From an uncultured Schlesneria sp. (GTDB taxonomy: Bacteria > Planctomycetota > Planctomycetia > Planctomycetales > Planctomycetaceae), in the NCBI GenBank assembly GCA_903858935.1, contig CAIOKO010000140.1, positions 39,121-103,120 on the forward strand: 64,000 nt of DNA. Direction: 5' to 3'. The first letter of the stretch is position 1. Each line of letters opens with the position of its first letter. The translations under genes were made by a program, and so were the position numbers. The notes beneath the pieces are model-generated. The model searched no databases. It had not been told where the DNA came from and was given only the letters and a program-made list of their open reading frames with translations. Below, piece after piece: positions 9,390-19,135 of this stretch.

Positions 9390-10784
9390 TCATTTCGGAA
9401 AATAGGCCCGCCCGCGTGATTTTTCCACAAGATCTCGCCATTTGGCTGAACCGTCATCCGGGACCAAACGGGTGTTGACCCCTTTCTCAAAGTACGGCAT
9501 CTGGCCTGCGTTGGCGCAAGTGAGCATGAAGTTGACGGTCCCGTTACTGGCGACGTACATCGTTCGACCATCGGGCCAGGTTGTTTCCAACAGGCGTTGT
9601 GGTTCCGGCCGCGAGACGGGCTTGGCAACCTCGTACTTTTTCAGAATGTCGCGGTTCAACTCGAAGCCAACGCCAGGAGCATCCGGGACGGCAGCCGTGC
9701 CGTTTTCGACGACGATGGGAGCAGTGAGTGTCGACGCGACAAAGAGCTGATGGCAATTCACTGCCGGCCATTTTGCCCATTCCAGAGCTCCGCCGAATTG
9801 CAACGAGTGCGCTGCGGTGATCGACGATCCGACCAGTTGCAGCCAGAATGGCTTTCGCGACATGGCGCAGACGGCCGCTGTCTGCATGAGCATTGTTGCT
9901 CCGCCCCCGACAACAAAACCATCACAGGCGTCCTTTGTCAGCATTTCCCATGGATCGGGATTCCCATAGTGGAGCGCGACTTTGGCTTTCACCGCCTCCT
10001 TGACCCGATGATTACCTTCCAGATCCGCCTGAGGCAGTGGTCCTTCCCAGATGTCGACCTGGGGAATGCTGTCAAATTCCAGCAGGATTGGAATAGCCTG
10101 CTCGGCAGTACGGAGTGTGTCGTTGAAATCCATGTCGATCTTGAACGACTCGGGCACAACCTTGATGGCGAGTTCGATCTGTTTCCAGAGATCAAACCAC
10201 GGCCGCCCCTTCGTCTTCAGCGACAGATAGCCAGATTTGTAGGCGAGAGCGCATTCACTGGCGAGATCCTCGGGCGGAAGGTCGATGTTCCACCACGAAA
10301 GTGGCGTTCGAGCGTGTTGCTTCTTTCCCAGTAAAGCGTGGATGGGAAGATCGAGCGTGCGAGCGACCGCATCAAACAGAGCCGACTGCAAGCCGGCACC
10401 GAGCGAATCATCCCACATCAACTCGGCCGCATTCTTCCCCTGGCAGCGCGCAACGGACTGGTCATTGGTTGCTCCCCACGTATAGAACAGCATGGTCTCG
10501 CCAAATCCGGTTTTCCCGGATTTCAGGGTGACTTCGCAGATTTCCAGGTACTGCCAATGCGGGATTTCCCGCGCCATCGCCCGAGCAGGGATCTCGCGAA
10601 ACGGAAGTTGAATCGTCGTGCGTTCAATCTTTTCGACGGTCAACCATGACGACGAAACGGCTGCAGGAAGATCGGGAGCCGACCAATGTCCAAGCAATCC
10701 AGCCGCGGTTGCGGCAGCCCCCCATTTCAGCAAGTCTCGACGGTTCAGGCGTGGATTGAAAGAGATATTACTTCGTTGCGTCAT
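9390..10784 (-). CDS. Enolase-superfamily (mandelate racemase/muconate lactonizing-like) protein, Tat-exported
   Basis: 464 residues from the ATG at 10784, chosen for a GGGAG 8 nt upstream; a slightly longer frame is open. A Tat signal (LNRRDLLKWGAAATAAGLLG) is followed by an N-terminal capping domain and a TIM barrel. The barrel has a KxK-type catalytic pair (LSLKTKGRP), a first metal Asp (KIDMDFND) and a second metal Glu (VDIWEGPLP). The expected third acidic ligand is not clear: the equivalent strand reads KVALHYGNP. It is probably a sugar-acid dehydratase or epimerase-like enzyme acting outside the cytoplasm. The specific reaction cannot be told. Confidence 0.8.
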   Translation of the reverse strand: MTQRSNISFNPRLNRRDLLKWGAAATAAGLLGHWSAPDLPAAVSSSWLTVEKIERTTIQLPFREIPARAMAREIPHWQYLEICEVTLKSGKTGFGETMLFYTWGATNDQSVARCQGKNAAELMWDDSLGAGLQSALFDAVARTLDLPIHALLGKKQHARTPLSWWNIDLPPEDLASECALAYKSGYLSLKTKGRPWFDLWKQIELAIKVVPESFKIDMDFNDTLRTAEQAIPILLEFDSIPQVDIWEGPLPQADLEGNHRVKEAVKAKVALHYGNPDPWEMLTKDACDGFVVGGGATMLMQTAAVCAMSRKPFWLQLVGSSITAAHSLQFGGALEWAKWPAVNCHQLFVASTLTAPIVVENGTAAVPDAPGVGFELNRDILKKYEVAKPVSRPEPQRLLETTWPDGRTMYVASNGTVNFMLTCANAGQMPYFEKGVNTRLVPDDGSAKWRDLVEKSRGRAYFPK

Positions 10785-11010
10785 TCCCATGGCTCCCGAT
10801 ATTTCTCGCAATTCGATTTCGGAGTAGACCAGAGGGGAGGCTCCTCGGGCGATCCCTGATCTTAATCACAGAGTGGGGTCAGGTGCCATGATAAATAGAG
10901 TAGCGCAATGTGCCATGTCAGTCAGCTCAAGGAATTATCTTGTTGTTCCGATGATGCCAACCGATAGAATGTTCGGAATGCAATTTTCCCTGAAATCACG
11001 GAACCCCACG

Positions 11011-11517
11011 ATGCCTTCCACCGCCACTCCCGCCATTCGCAGAGCTTACGTCGCGATGCTGATCGGATGCGTGATGATTCTTGTCGCTGGCCCGTCATAC
11101 GCAAAGGACGACATCGGACGTGTGAAAGAATTGTTCAAACGGCTGGAAGGGCGTTGGAAAGTCACGAGTGCCGAGGTTTCTGGGCAGAAGTTCGAATCTG
11201 ATGAAGAATGGAGTTTCGTTGGTGGAAATTACACGTGGAGCGATTCCAAGCGAAAACTTCGCGGCTACGCTTCGATCAATTACACTTGGGACCCTCACCA
11301 GATCTACTTTCACCACGAGCACTCGTCGGTCACCGGACCAATCGAGACCGGGGATGTGCGCAACTGGGACTCGGGCATCTACAAGCTGTCCGACGACGGT
11401 GAGACGCTCAAGGTCTGCCTCGGGCTTCTTCCTTCGAAGGAGTTCGCAACGACGAAAGAGGATAAACGTCGTCTGTATGTGCTGAAGCGAGTGAAAGCCG
11501 ATGCGCCAGTTAAGTAA
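11011..11517 (+). CDS. Secreted TIGR03067-like (lipocalin-like) protein
   Basis: 168 residues from the ATG at 11011; the frame is open further upstream but the signal peptide begins here (RAYVAMLIGCVMILVAGPSYA). The mature part fits the planctomycete TIGR03067 pattern: LEGRWKVTSAEVSGQKF, a beta-barrel core, and IYKLSDDGETLKVCLGLLP near the end. Family members are small secreted proteins of unknown function, often in many copies per genome. It is monocistronic, divergent from the enolase-superfamily gene. Confidence 0.75.
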   Translation: MPSTATPAIRRAYVAMLIGCVMILVAGPSYAKDDIGRVKELFKRLEGRWKVTSAEVSGQKFESDEEWSFVGGNYTWSDSKRKLRGYASINYTWDPHQIYFHHEHSSVTGPIETGDVRNWDSGIYKLSDDGETLKVCLGLLPSKEFATTKEDKRRLYVLKRVKADAPVK

Positions 11518-11565
11518 GTAATTCTTTCCAGATTGAGAACAATTGGGGGCGTCAGCAGAGTTTAT

Positions 11566-13863
11566 TTAGTCATTTCCATGCTGGAATAGACTAAGGGCGG
11601 TCTGACCGACGCAGATGCCGCCGTCGTTTGCGGGAATTTGCTCGTTGATCAAGACACGAACCTCAGGATGTTGTTCGAATTCATGCAGCAGCGAATTAAG
11701 TAATAGCTCGTTTTGAAAGACCCCTCCTGCAAAGACGACGGTGTTCACGGCTTTCTCACGACACAGCTTTAAGACTTGCTGCGCGGTTGATGTGACGACT
11801 GCTGCATGGAAGCCCGAGGAGATTTCAGCAATTGGACGGCCTGCGAGGCGATCAGAAATAATTTCCTTTAACAGCGGACGATAGTCGAGTTCAGGGAAGG
11901 GATACGGAGCTTGTGGGGGGCATTTTCCGGCCTGGTGTTCGAGCCAGATGGCGGCCTGACCTTCGAAAGTTGATTCCTGGAGAAAACCGACGAGAGCAGC
12001 GACAGTGTCGAACAGTCGGCCCATGGATGTTGAGACGAAACAGTGCAGGTTCTTATCGACTAACTTTGTGGCATCAGCAAACCGCTTTGAAAAGTGGAAT
12101 GGAGATTCCCTTAGATCAGGAAGATTGCTCAGTTCGGCTAAGAATCCGGCTGCTGCTTGAACGGGATACCGGGCCGCAGCATCCCCTCCAGGGATTCTCG
12201 AGGGAAGTAACGAATGACAGCGTTCGAAGCCATCGCAGACACTGCCGACGAAGAATTCGCCTCCCCAGATAGTTCCGTCGGTCCCCAGGCCGGTACCATC
12301 AAAGGCGACTCCGACGACTCGTTCCGTCAACAAATTCTGTTCGGCCAGAACGCTGGCGATGTGTGCGTGATGATGCTGAACAGCCACATGTCGGCGGGCA
12401 GGTAATCGAAGTGCCAACCGGGTCGATGTGAACTGCGGGTGAAGATCATGAACGACAGTCAATTCGGCGGAATTGATTTCGTACATGGCCAAGAAGTCAT
12501 GCACTGTTTTATGGAAGGATTCGTCTGTTTCCAAGTCTCCGAGATCGCCGATGTGCTGGCTGACAAACACTTGGCCTCTGACAACGAGAGCGATCGCATT
12601 TTTCAGATCGCTCCCTACTGCGAGAATCGGATCGAGGGTTGGTAGTTTGCAAACCGTACCAGGAGAATATCCACGAGCACGACGGATCATGAACGGTTTT
12701 TCGTTTCTAATGGCGACAACAGAATCATCGACACGCCGGGCGATCGGGCGATCGCCGATTAAGATTGCATCGGCGATTCCTGTCAGCCGACTGATTGCGT
12801 CTTCGTCGCGGTAGGCAATTGGCTCGCTTGATCGATTGCCACTTGTCAGTACTAACGGGCCAGGCGACCCGTAGTCAAACAACAGATGTTGAATCGGTGC
12901 ATAGGGAAGCATCACTCCGAGCGTTGAACAATCGGGTGAAACTCCTGTCAAATCGACTTTGGCAGGTGCCAGCACGATGGGCCGGGAGGCACTTTGCAGC
13001 AATTGTTCGTGACACAGAGAAAGCGCGACGTACTGGCGAGCTTCCTGCAGATTGCGAACGAGTAGAGCAAACGGACGTTCTTTGCGGAATTTCCGTTCAC
13101 GTAAAGTAGCGACGGCCGTGGAATTACTCGCATCGCAGGCCAGGTGATAGCCCCCCAATCCTTTCACGGCAACGATGCTTCCTGTAGCGAGTAATTCAGC
13201 CGCTTGCCGGATGGCTCGCTCGCTTCCGTCCGTTGAGCGGTGACTCTCGATTAACCGATAGCCTGGCCCGCACGAATCGCAGGCGGTGGGCTGAGCATGA
13301 TGTCGGCGGTCAAGCGGGTTGTCGTATTCGTACTGGCATGACAAACACATTTTCCAGGGGGCCATCGTCGTACCCGGGCGATCGTACGGAAGACTTTTGA
13401 TAATCGAATAACGGGGTCCGCATTGGGAACAATTGATGTAGGGATAACGGTTTCGCCGATCGGTTGGGTTTTGCAATTCCCGCAGACACTCGTCGCAGAG
13501 AGAAAGATCCGGCGAAATACGAACCGTGGGAGACGAATCGCAGCGACTGCCCAGGATTTGAAAATCGGAGAATCCCTCTGGAACCACTTCCTGAACATCG
13601 ACCGTTGTGACGTGGGCCGCAGAGGGTGCCTGTAATTGGAGTGATGTGAGAAAGACATCCACATCCGAGTTTCGTCCTTCCGCATGAATTTCGACTCCTT
13701 CGCGACCATTCAGCACCCAGCCTTTAACATGATGAATCTGGGCCATGCGAAATACGAACGGGCGAAACCCGACACCTTGAACGACACCCTGGATCGTGAT
13801 TCGACGAGCAATAACAGCGTTTTTTCGGGCGGAATCAGGCATTTGGTCGTTTTCGGTAATCAT
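11566..13863 (-). CDS. hypF: Carbamoyltransferase HypF ([NiFe]-hydrogenase maturation)
   Basis: 765 residues with the full HypF order. An acylphosphatase domain (IQGVVQGVGFRPFVFRMAQ, about 24-42) is followed by two zinc-finger units (CDECLRELQ..CSQCGPRYS and CLSCQYEY..CDSCGPGYRL, about 120-210). A YrdC-like domain (GGYHLACDASN) and a Kae1-like domain with the HHHAH motif (VAVQHHHAHIASVLAE) come after. HypF makes the thiocarbamate on HypE that becomes the cyanide ligands of the NiFe centre. No other hyp or hydrogenase structural genes are in the window, so partners must lie elsewhere or the protein may have another role. An alternative start is the in-frame ATG eight codons in. Confidence 0.95.
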   Translation of the reverse strand: MITENDQMPDSARKNAVIARRITIQGVVQGVGFRPFVFRMAQIHHVKGWVLNGREGVEIHAEGRNSDVDVFLTSLQLQAPSAAHVTTVDVQEVVPEGFSDFQILGSRCDSSPTVRISPDLSLCDECLRELQNPTDRRNRYPYINCSQCGPRYSIIKSLPYDRPGTTMAPWKMCLSCQYEYDNPLDRRHHAQPTACDSCGPGYRLIESHRSTDGSERAIRQAAELLATGSIVAVKGLGGYHLACDASNSTAVATLRERKFRKERPFALLVRNLQEARQYVALSLCHEQLLQSASRPIVLAPAKVDLTGVSPDCSTLGVMLPYAPIQHLLFDYGSPGPLVLTSGNRSSEPIAYRDEDAISRLTGIADAILIGDRPIARRVDDSVVAIRNEKPFMIRRARGYSPGTVCKLPTLDPILAVGSDLKNAIALVVRGQVFVSQHIGDLGDLETDESFHKTVHDFLAMYEINSAELTVVHDLHPQFTSTRLALRLPARRHVAVQHHHAHIASVLAEQNLLTERVVGVAFDGTGLGTDGTIWGGEFFVGSVCDGFERCHSLLPSRIPGGDAAARYPVQAAAGFLAELSNLPDLRESPFHFSKRFADATKLVDKNLHCFVSTSMGRLFDTVAALVGFLQESTFEGQAAIWLEHQAGKCPPQAPYPFPELDYRPLLKEIISDRLAGRPIAEISSGFHAAVVTSTAQQVLKLCREKAVNTVVFAGGVFQNELLLNSLLHEFEQHPEVRVLINEQIPANDGGICVGQTALSLFQHGND

Positions 13864-14134
13864 CGATCCGATTTTCGGAATCTTTGAAAAGTATTCTTGC
13901 AGGAATTGGTGGTAAAGCGAGCGGTCGATTGACCGGCGTGACGGTGCGACTTACCCTATTTGTAGCAAAATGAGAAATCTCGATGTGGGGATGAGAACTT
14001 CGAAATTCATTTCGAATGTTCCGTGATATTGAAGGCTCTGGTATCGCGTCTGTTCAGATTGAATGCCGTTTGTTGCCGATGTGCATGAAACGGCGGGTTG
14101 GTATGGGAAAGGAATTGATCGGTTGATCGCAGTT

Positions 14135-15373
14135 ATGGAGCAGGCTCCTTCCCGGTTTGATGATTTGGGGCTCAGTAAGGATTCGTTGTTCTCCGTCAAG
14201 AGAGCTGGATTTACTGACCCGAGCGCCATTCAGGCCGCGTTTATCCCCGTCGCTCTCTCCGGTCGCGATTGTATCGGCCAGGCTCGCACGGGCACCGGCA
14301 AGACCGCCGCCTTCGTGCTGCCGATCCTTGATCGGATCGATCTCGACGACCCACGAACGCAAGCGCTCGTTCTGACCCCAACACGAGAACTCAGCCAGCA
14401 GGTGGCTGACGAGGTGGATCGACTCGCGTTCAAATGCGAAGTGACGACCGCCTGTTGCGTCGGTGGACGGCCGATTCATCAGCAGATTCGCAAGTTGGAA
14501 CAAGGTGCGCAGATCGTGATCGGCACACCTGGTCGCGTGATCGATCTGATGGCCCGGCAACTGCTGAAGATGGCCGATCTGAAAATCGTCGTCATGGACG
14601 AAGCCGACCGAATGCTGGATATCGGCTTCCGTCCGGATATCGAAAAGATCTTGCGACAATGTCCGGAAAATCGACAGACTCTACTGCTGTCCGCGACGTT
14701 GCCACCCCCCGTAGAACGACTGGCTCGGCGGTACATGCGCGATCCCGAACGGATTGACGTATCCGCGTCAAACGTCGCACATGCGTCGATTGACCAGTAC
14801 TACATTACGGTGGATCATCATCGAAAGTTTGGCACGCTGGTCCGATTGCTGGTGCAGGAGCGACCGCAACAAGCAATTGTGTTTACTCGCACAAAGCGTG
14901 GCGCAGAAGAGGTCCATCGACGGTTTGTCGGTCGCCTGCCGAAAATGGCGTTCATTCATGGTGATCTGGCCCAAAGCGCCAGGGATCGCGTGATGCGGCA
15001 ATTTCGGGATGGCCAGATCCGGCTGCTGATCGCTACGGATGTCATGGGCCGAGGGATCGATGTCAGCGGAATCTCGCACATCATCAATTACGATATCCCG
15101 CAGGACTGCGACGACTATGTGCATCGAGTCGGTCGCACGGGACGGCTTTCATCCACTGAAGGACAGGGTGCGGCGATTACATTTGTTGCTCCGGACGAAG
15201 GCCAGCAACTGACGAATATCGAAATCCGCATCAACAAGATACTTGAGGCTTACCCGCTGACGGGCATCGATCCGGTCGAAACTCGACGCAAGGTGAAGCA
15301 CATCGACGAGATGCCGCCGCCGATCTCACGCACGCACGAAGTTGACGACGACGACTTCTGGTCAGTCGCTTGA
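14135..15373 (+). CDS. DEAD-box ATP-dependent RNA helicase (RhlE-like)
   Basis: 412 residues from the ATG at 14135; the frame is open upstream, but the Q-motif region (FDDLGLSKDSLFSVKRAGF) fits this start. All helicase motifs are visible: I ARTGTGKT, Ia PTRELSQQ, GG, Ib TPGR, II DEAD, III SAT, V ATDVMGRGIDVSGI and VI HRVGRTGR. The C-terminal tail is short, without an RNA-binding extension. It remodels RNA (ribosome assembly or mRNA turnover) in the cytoplasm. It is followed by a clear hairpin terminator and is convergent with the PhyH gene. Confidence 0.93.
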   Translation: MEQAPSRFDDLGLSKDSLFSVKRAGFTDPSAIQAAFIPVALSGRDCIGQARTGTGKTAAFVLPILDRIDLDDPRTQALVLTPTRELSQQVADEVDRLAFKCEVTTACCVGGRPIHQQIRKLEQGAQIVIGTPGRVIDLMARQLLKMADLKIVVMDEADRMLDIGFRPDIEKILRQCPENRQTLLLSATLPPPVERLARRYMRDPERIDVSASNVAHASIDQYYITVDHHRKFGTLVRLLVQERPQQAIVFTRTKRGAEEVHRRFVGRLPKMAFIHGDLAQSARDRVMRQFRDGQIRLLIATDVMGRGIDVSGISHIINYDIPQDCDDYVHRVGRTGRLSSTEGQGAAITFVAPDEGQQLTNIEIRINKILEAYPLTGIDPVETRRKVKHIDEMPPPISRTHEVDDDDFWSVA

Positions 15374-15442
15374 TCACGCGTGTTGACATTACGGCGAGAT
15401 TTTGCCGGTAACAAGCACGATCGTAAGCGACACCTGGCTTGA

Positions 15443-15484
15443 TGGGATGCGTTCCTGTGACAGGAAACGCATCCCACATCTTTT
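15443..15484 (+). terminator. Rho-independent terminator after the DEAD-box helicase
   Basis: A 15-bp stem with one bulge (TGGGATGCGTTCCTG pairing with CAGGAAACGCATCCCA, loop TGA) is followed by CATCTTTTCT. It lies between convergent genes. Confidence 0.65.
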
Positions 15485-15523
15485 CTCGAAGTAATGATCC
15501 AAGCGGCCAACGCAAGGCTTGAT

Positions 15524-16366
15524 TTAGTCTTCTGAAGGACGTGCCCGGTTCATCCAATGTCCCGAGGAATCCGTTCCGCTGACCCAGACCCCCTTCTGGT
15601 TCCAGCCCAGATGTGCATGCACGTCCGCGGGTGCGTAACGTAAGGTCAGGCCGCATCGACGGCGGCTGGAATCGTTCGCTTCGGAACCGTGCAACAGGAG
15701 GTCTGAGTGAAATGAAACTTCGCCCGCTTTCAGGCAATCATCCACGAAGCGACCGTACTGTTCGACGTTATCGATCGTTTGATTGAGGACATTGTGTTCG
15801 GCGGGATCGCTGGGCCGAAATGTCATTGCACCATAATGATGCGAGCCAGCAACGAATCGCATGCAGGCATTTTCGACATCGGCATCGTCGATGGCGAGCC
15901 AGACAGTGATCGCCTTTGACGGGGTCAGAGGCCAATAACTTGAGTCCTGATGCCAGGCGACTTTTTTCCCGTCGTGCGGCATCTTGCAGAAAAAATGCGA
16001 TCCCCAGCCGATGACATTTTCACCCAGCAGATCGCGAAGACAGGAAGCAATTTTGGCGTTCGTGACAATGTCCCAGACTCGACCATACTTCAGATGGGCC
16101 GAGCTGATTGAATAGCTGTCGCCGCCAGAGGCCACGACTTTCGCAAGCAAATTGTCAAAGTAACTTCGGATACTTTTGATCTCGTCATCGGAGTAAATCC
16201 GAATTCCCGCGATGTAACCATCGCGATTGAACTGTTCGATTTGAGCGCTGGTGAGCACACGCGGCGATGTGTTCTTTACCGGATGGAAGCTCAGGTCACG
16301 AGGGATATCGGCGAGGTCGGTCTGGTCTAAAACCGCTTTGAATTCGGTCGGTGCAGGAGTTGACAT
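15524..16366 (-). CDS. Phytanoyl-CoA dioxygenase (PhyH) family protein
   Basis: 280 residues of a non-haem Fe(II)/2-oxoglutarate oxygenase. The start of the fold is seen in LTSAQIEQFNRDGYIAGIRI. The iron triad is present as HxD in VAWHQDSSYWPLTP and a distal His in FHSDLLLHGSEANDSSRRR; the arginine-rich stretch after it would bind the 2-oxoglutarate carboxylate. There is no signal peptide. PhyH-like enzymes hydroxylate diverse small molecules, so the substrate cannot be deduced. No co-directional neighbour lies within an operon distance; the MfnF-like gene starts about 200 bp upstream. Confidence 0.88.
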   Translation of the reverse strand: MSTPAPTEFKAVLDQTDLADIPRDLSFHPVKNTSPRVLTSAQIEQFNRDGYIAGIRIYSDDEIKSIRSYFDNLLAKVVASGGDSYSISSAHLKYGRVWDIVTNAKIASCLRDLLGENVIGWGSHFFCKMPHDGKKVAWHQDSSYWPLTPSKAITVWLAIDDADVENACMRFVAGSHHYGAMTFRPSDPAEHNVLNQTIDNVEQYGRFVDDCLKAGEVSFHSDLLLHGSEANDSSRRRCGLTLRYAPADVHAHLGWNQKGVWVSGTDSSGHWMNRARPSED

Positions 16367-16568
16367 GCTGGCGATTCCTACGGGTGTAAAACGACATCAG
16401 GCAAAATCAGATTATATTCCGCAAGGCCTTCAACCAGAAGTCAGACTCGTTTCGAACTCGTATGATCCAAGTCGTGCGCATCCTTTACACTGCATCCCCT
16501 GAGTTTCTGCAACGCAGAGGGAAACTGTGGTTCCTTTCGCGAAAGCTGAATCTCCGATTCTCGCCCAT

Positions 16569-17636
16569 TCATCGATGCGATTCTGATGCCAGTTGTGCGA
16601 CGGCATAGGCACAGGCGGCTTCAGCGATTCCGGATGAGAATTGTTCGGCGAGCGATATCACGGTTGCATCCTTCGTCTTTCGGTTCTCCTGGATTAACTG
16701 ACGAGCGAGAAATGAACCTGATCCCGACACGATGATCGTTGAGCAGGGTAACGAAAGTCGATTGAGCACTCGTTCAAGCGACCCTGCAAGTCGCTGTCGC
16801 TGGACGTCAGCAAGGAACCGGGCCATTTGGACGGCCTGCTCGAATGAGACCTCATCCCGGTCGCAGCACAGCATCCTCACAATGCGATCGTGGGCCGCCT
16901 GCTTCGTAGCGGGCTTTCCGTTTGCGGTATCCAGTTCTTGCGAATTTTCAGCAATGTCCCCCAGCAGCAGATGAACGTCCAGAGTTGTGGCGAAAACCTC
17001 TGAAGCGAGTGAGCAATATCCATTTTGAAAGGGAACGCTATGAGCCACGGCGCATAGCGGTGTGCGGCTGACCCCAGAATAAGACAATTCACCGCTTTGC
17101 AGTCGACTGACATCGGTCAGACCCAAGGGAACAGGTTTGCCATCTTTAAATGGAATGATATCTGTGGTCGTGGTGCCGATATCGATCAGTACTCCGCTGC
17201 CACTTGGAGCAAACTTCATCGACCAGGTGGCAAGCGCATGCCAATTCGCCGCAGCGACTCGCATCGTCGACGCTCGCGCTTCGTCGGGATTCACGAACTG
17301 ACCATCAGTAGTCCAAGTCCTCAAATTCGATCGCGGGGTCTGCTCTGATGAGTTACAGGCAACCGACCGACCGGAGAGAGAGACATTGATGCAGGTCTCG
17401 ACTGCATCAATAATAAAACGGACCCCTTCGGACTTCGTTGAAAAGCAGTCCGCCAACTCTGCCGTCATCGTCAATGCAAGACGTTGCGTTTGCGGGAAAG
17501 ACTTAAGAATCGAAGCAATCTGATCCTTGAGCTGTTCAGGCTGACGCCAGATTGCAAACGGGCGACTGACAGCACGACCCGTTGCGTCCGCGGCTTTAAT
17601 ATTTGCTCCACCGATATCAAGACCGAGAATCGTCAT
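16569..17636 (-). CDS. MfnF-like / H4MPT-linked C1-transfer pathway protein (hydantoinase/oxoprolinase-like ASKHA fold)
   Basis: 355 residues from the ATG at 17636; the longer open frame (to 17858) lacks similarity. The N-terminal phosphate-binding segment MTILGLDIGGANIKAAD and a second DIGTTTTDIIPFKDGKP segment (about residues 195-215) are those of the hydantoinase/oxoprolinase-like family. GVSRTPLCAVAHSVPF follows, and the C-terminus has IIVSGSGSFLARQLI. This is the TIGR03123-type family, which includes the methanofuran biosynthesis enzyme MfnF and members in bacteria using tetrahydromethanopterin for formaldehyde oxidation. That metabolism is known in planctomycetes. The role in C1 cofactor synthesis is inferred. 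Confidence 0.82.
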   Translation of the reverse strand: MTILGLDIGGANIKAADATGRAVSRPFAIWRQPEQLKDQIASILKSFPQTQRLALTMTAELADCFSTKSEGVRFIIDAVETCINVSLSGRSVACNSSEQTPRSNLRTWTTDGQFVNPDEARASTMRVAAANWHALATWSMKFAPSGSGVLIDIGTTTTDIIPFKDGKPVPLGLTDVSRLQSGELSYSGVSRTPLCAVAHSVPFQNGYCSLASEVFATTLDVHLLLGDIAENSQELDTANGKPATKQAAHDRIVRMLCCDRDEVSFEQAVQMARFLADVQRQRLAGSLERVLNRLSLPCSTIIVSGSGSFLARQLIQENRKTKDATVISLAEQFSSGIAEAACAYAVAQLASESHR

Positions 17637-17845
17637 CTGTTCGATCGCCTCAGTTTTTGGGTTCGAAGACAAACGTCGAACCACCGCCGCCGTTGGAGCC
17701 ATGCGACTGGAATCAGGTTGGACTGGTCGATATTCAATATGTGTGATGAATACGAATAACACAGGACAAGCAATCCTCGCAACCCAGAGACATTGAACAA
17801 CGTGATCCGACTTCGTCTTGTGATCGTTGATCCTTCTCCCGTACG

Positions 17846-19135
17846 ATGTTCGCAACACTTAAGTTCCTTTTAGCGCAGGAAGCGTCCATGCATTGTTTGA
17901 TCGTTGAGACATGCGGCTTTCGCAAAAACAGGGATCGACAGCCGAATAGTGATTCTTCAAGCAAAGCCTCCGTGAATTCACCAGAGGTCGTCTCTGTCGT
18001 CCTTTCTCAATTGACGGTCAGCGTTACTCTTGGGTTGTTGCTGATCAGCAATCTCGCCTTGGGACAGACTTTGACACGGCCCGTGCGACCGGGCGATTCG
18101 TCGTTAACGAAAGACAAACCGGCAACACCCAAAAAAGCAAACACGATCAATACGGTGATCGAGTTTGAATTGCTGCAGACCGAAGGTGGCGGGGGCCTGC
18201 ATGGACAGCAATGGTTAAAAGTCCTGGAGCCACTGGACGTATCACTGCGAGTTCGTAAACCCATCCTGGGTGACAAACCGGAAATGAAGGAACGAGAAGC
18301 AGGCAAAACTCGATACGTGACTGCAATCGGCACGCTCGATCGTTCCGGTAATCTCGTGTTCCCTGATCGATCCTTTGCCCTCAGTGATGCGACGAAACTT
18401 AAAGAATGGATCAACGAATTGCGGACATACGGGGTCAAGGGAACGCCGGTGGGAAAGTCGCTATGGGGATTAAGCGAGGAACAATTCGCGAGCCTGTTTG
18501 ATGGCTTACTCAAAAAGGTTGACTTTGAGACGGAAAACCTGCCCTTGAAGCAGGCTGTGACGAAGTTACCCCTTCCGTCGGAGTTTCCAGTACGCTGGAA
18601 TTCCGATGCGGTCGACAAACTTGCCAGACTCGGAGAACAGGCTCGTGTAAGACAAGAATTAAAAGGTTTCAGCGCGGCGCTTGCACTGGCTTTGTCATTG
18701 AGCGACAACGGCTTCGGGTTTCGCCCAAACCGAACTCCTTCGGGAGTCATCGAGCTATTGATTGAGCCACGGAACACGAAGCTGGAACAATGGCCGATCG
18801 GTTGGCCGGTGCAGAAAGCCACTTTTAAAGCAGCACCGAAGCTTTACGCAATGGTTCCGATCGAACTGGCGGACGTCGAACTGTCAGATGTTCTGACGGC
18901 CATCTCGGAACTCGCAGAAACCCCAATCCTGATCGATTACGCCGAGCTGGAAGCAAGGCAGATCGATCTGGAAAAAATCAAAGTTTCGTTCCCTCGCAAA
19001 ATGACCACATGGAGCCTTGCGCTACGCCAGCTCGTTGTTCCTAAGCGATTGACTCGCGAGCTGTGGCAGGACGAAGCGGGACGAGTCTTTGTGTGGATCA
19101 CCACAACGCGAGCCGGTCGCGCGAAGGATGAATGA
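17846..19135 (+). CDS. Secreted planctomycete protein with C-terminal secretin/STN-like segment
   Basis: 429 residues; the ATG at 17888 is an alternative start. A hydrophobic segment at about residues 50-72 ([20 protein letters not shown]) would act as a signal or anchor after an unusual N-terminal extension. The C-terminal ~100 residues ([20 protein letters not shown], then [20 protein letters not shown]) resemble the short N-domain (STN-like) repeats of secretins and TonB receptors. No clear catalytic site is seen. Its stop overlaps the start of the DUF692 gene (ATGA), so the two proteins are made together. The function is unknown; a role in the same pathway as the DUF692 protein is inferred from coupling only. 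Confidence 0.65.
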   Translation: MFATLKFLLAQEASMHCLIVETCGFRKNRDRQPNSDSSSKASVNSPEVVSVVLSQLTVSVTLGLLLISNLALGQTLTRPVRPGDSSLTKDKPATPKKANTINTVIEFELLQTEGGGGLHGQQWLKVLEPLDVSLRVRKPILGDKPEMKEREAGKTRYVTAIGTLDRSGNLVFPDRSFALSDATKLKEWINELRTYGVKGTPVGKSLWGLSEEQFASLFDGLLKKVDFETENLPLKQAVTKLPLPSEFPVRWNSDAVDKLARLGEQARVRQELKGFSAALALALSLSDNGFGFRPNRTPSGVIELLIEPRNTKLEQWPIGWPVQKATFKAAPKLYAMVPIELADVELSDVLTAISELAETPILIDYAELEARQIDLEKIKVSFPRKMTTWSLALRQLVVPKRLTRELWQDEAGRVFVWITTTRAGRAKDE

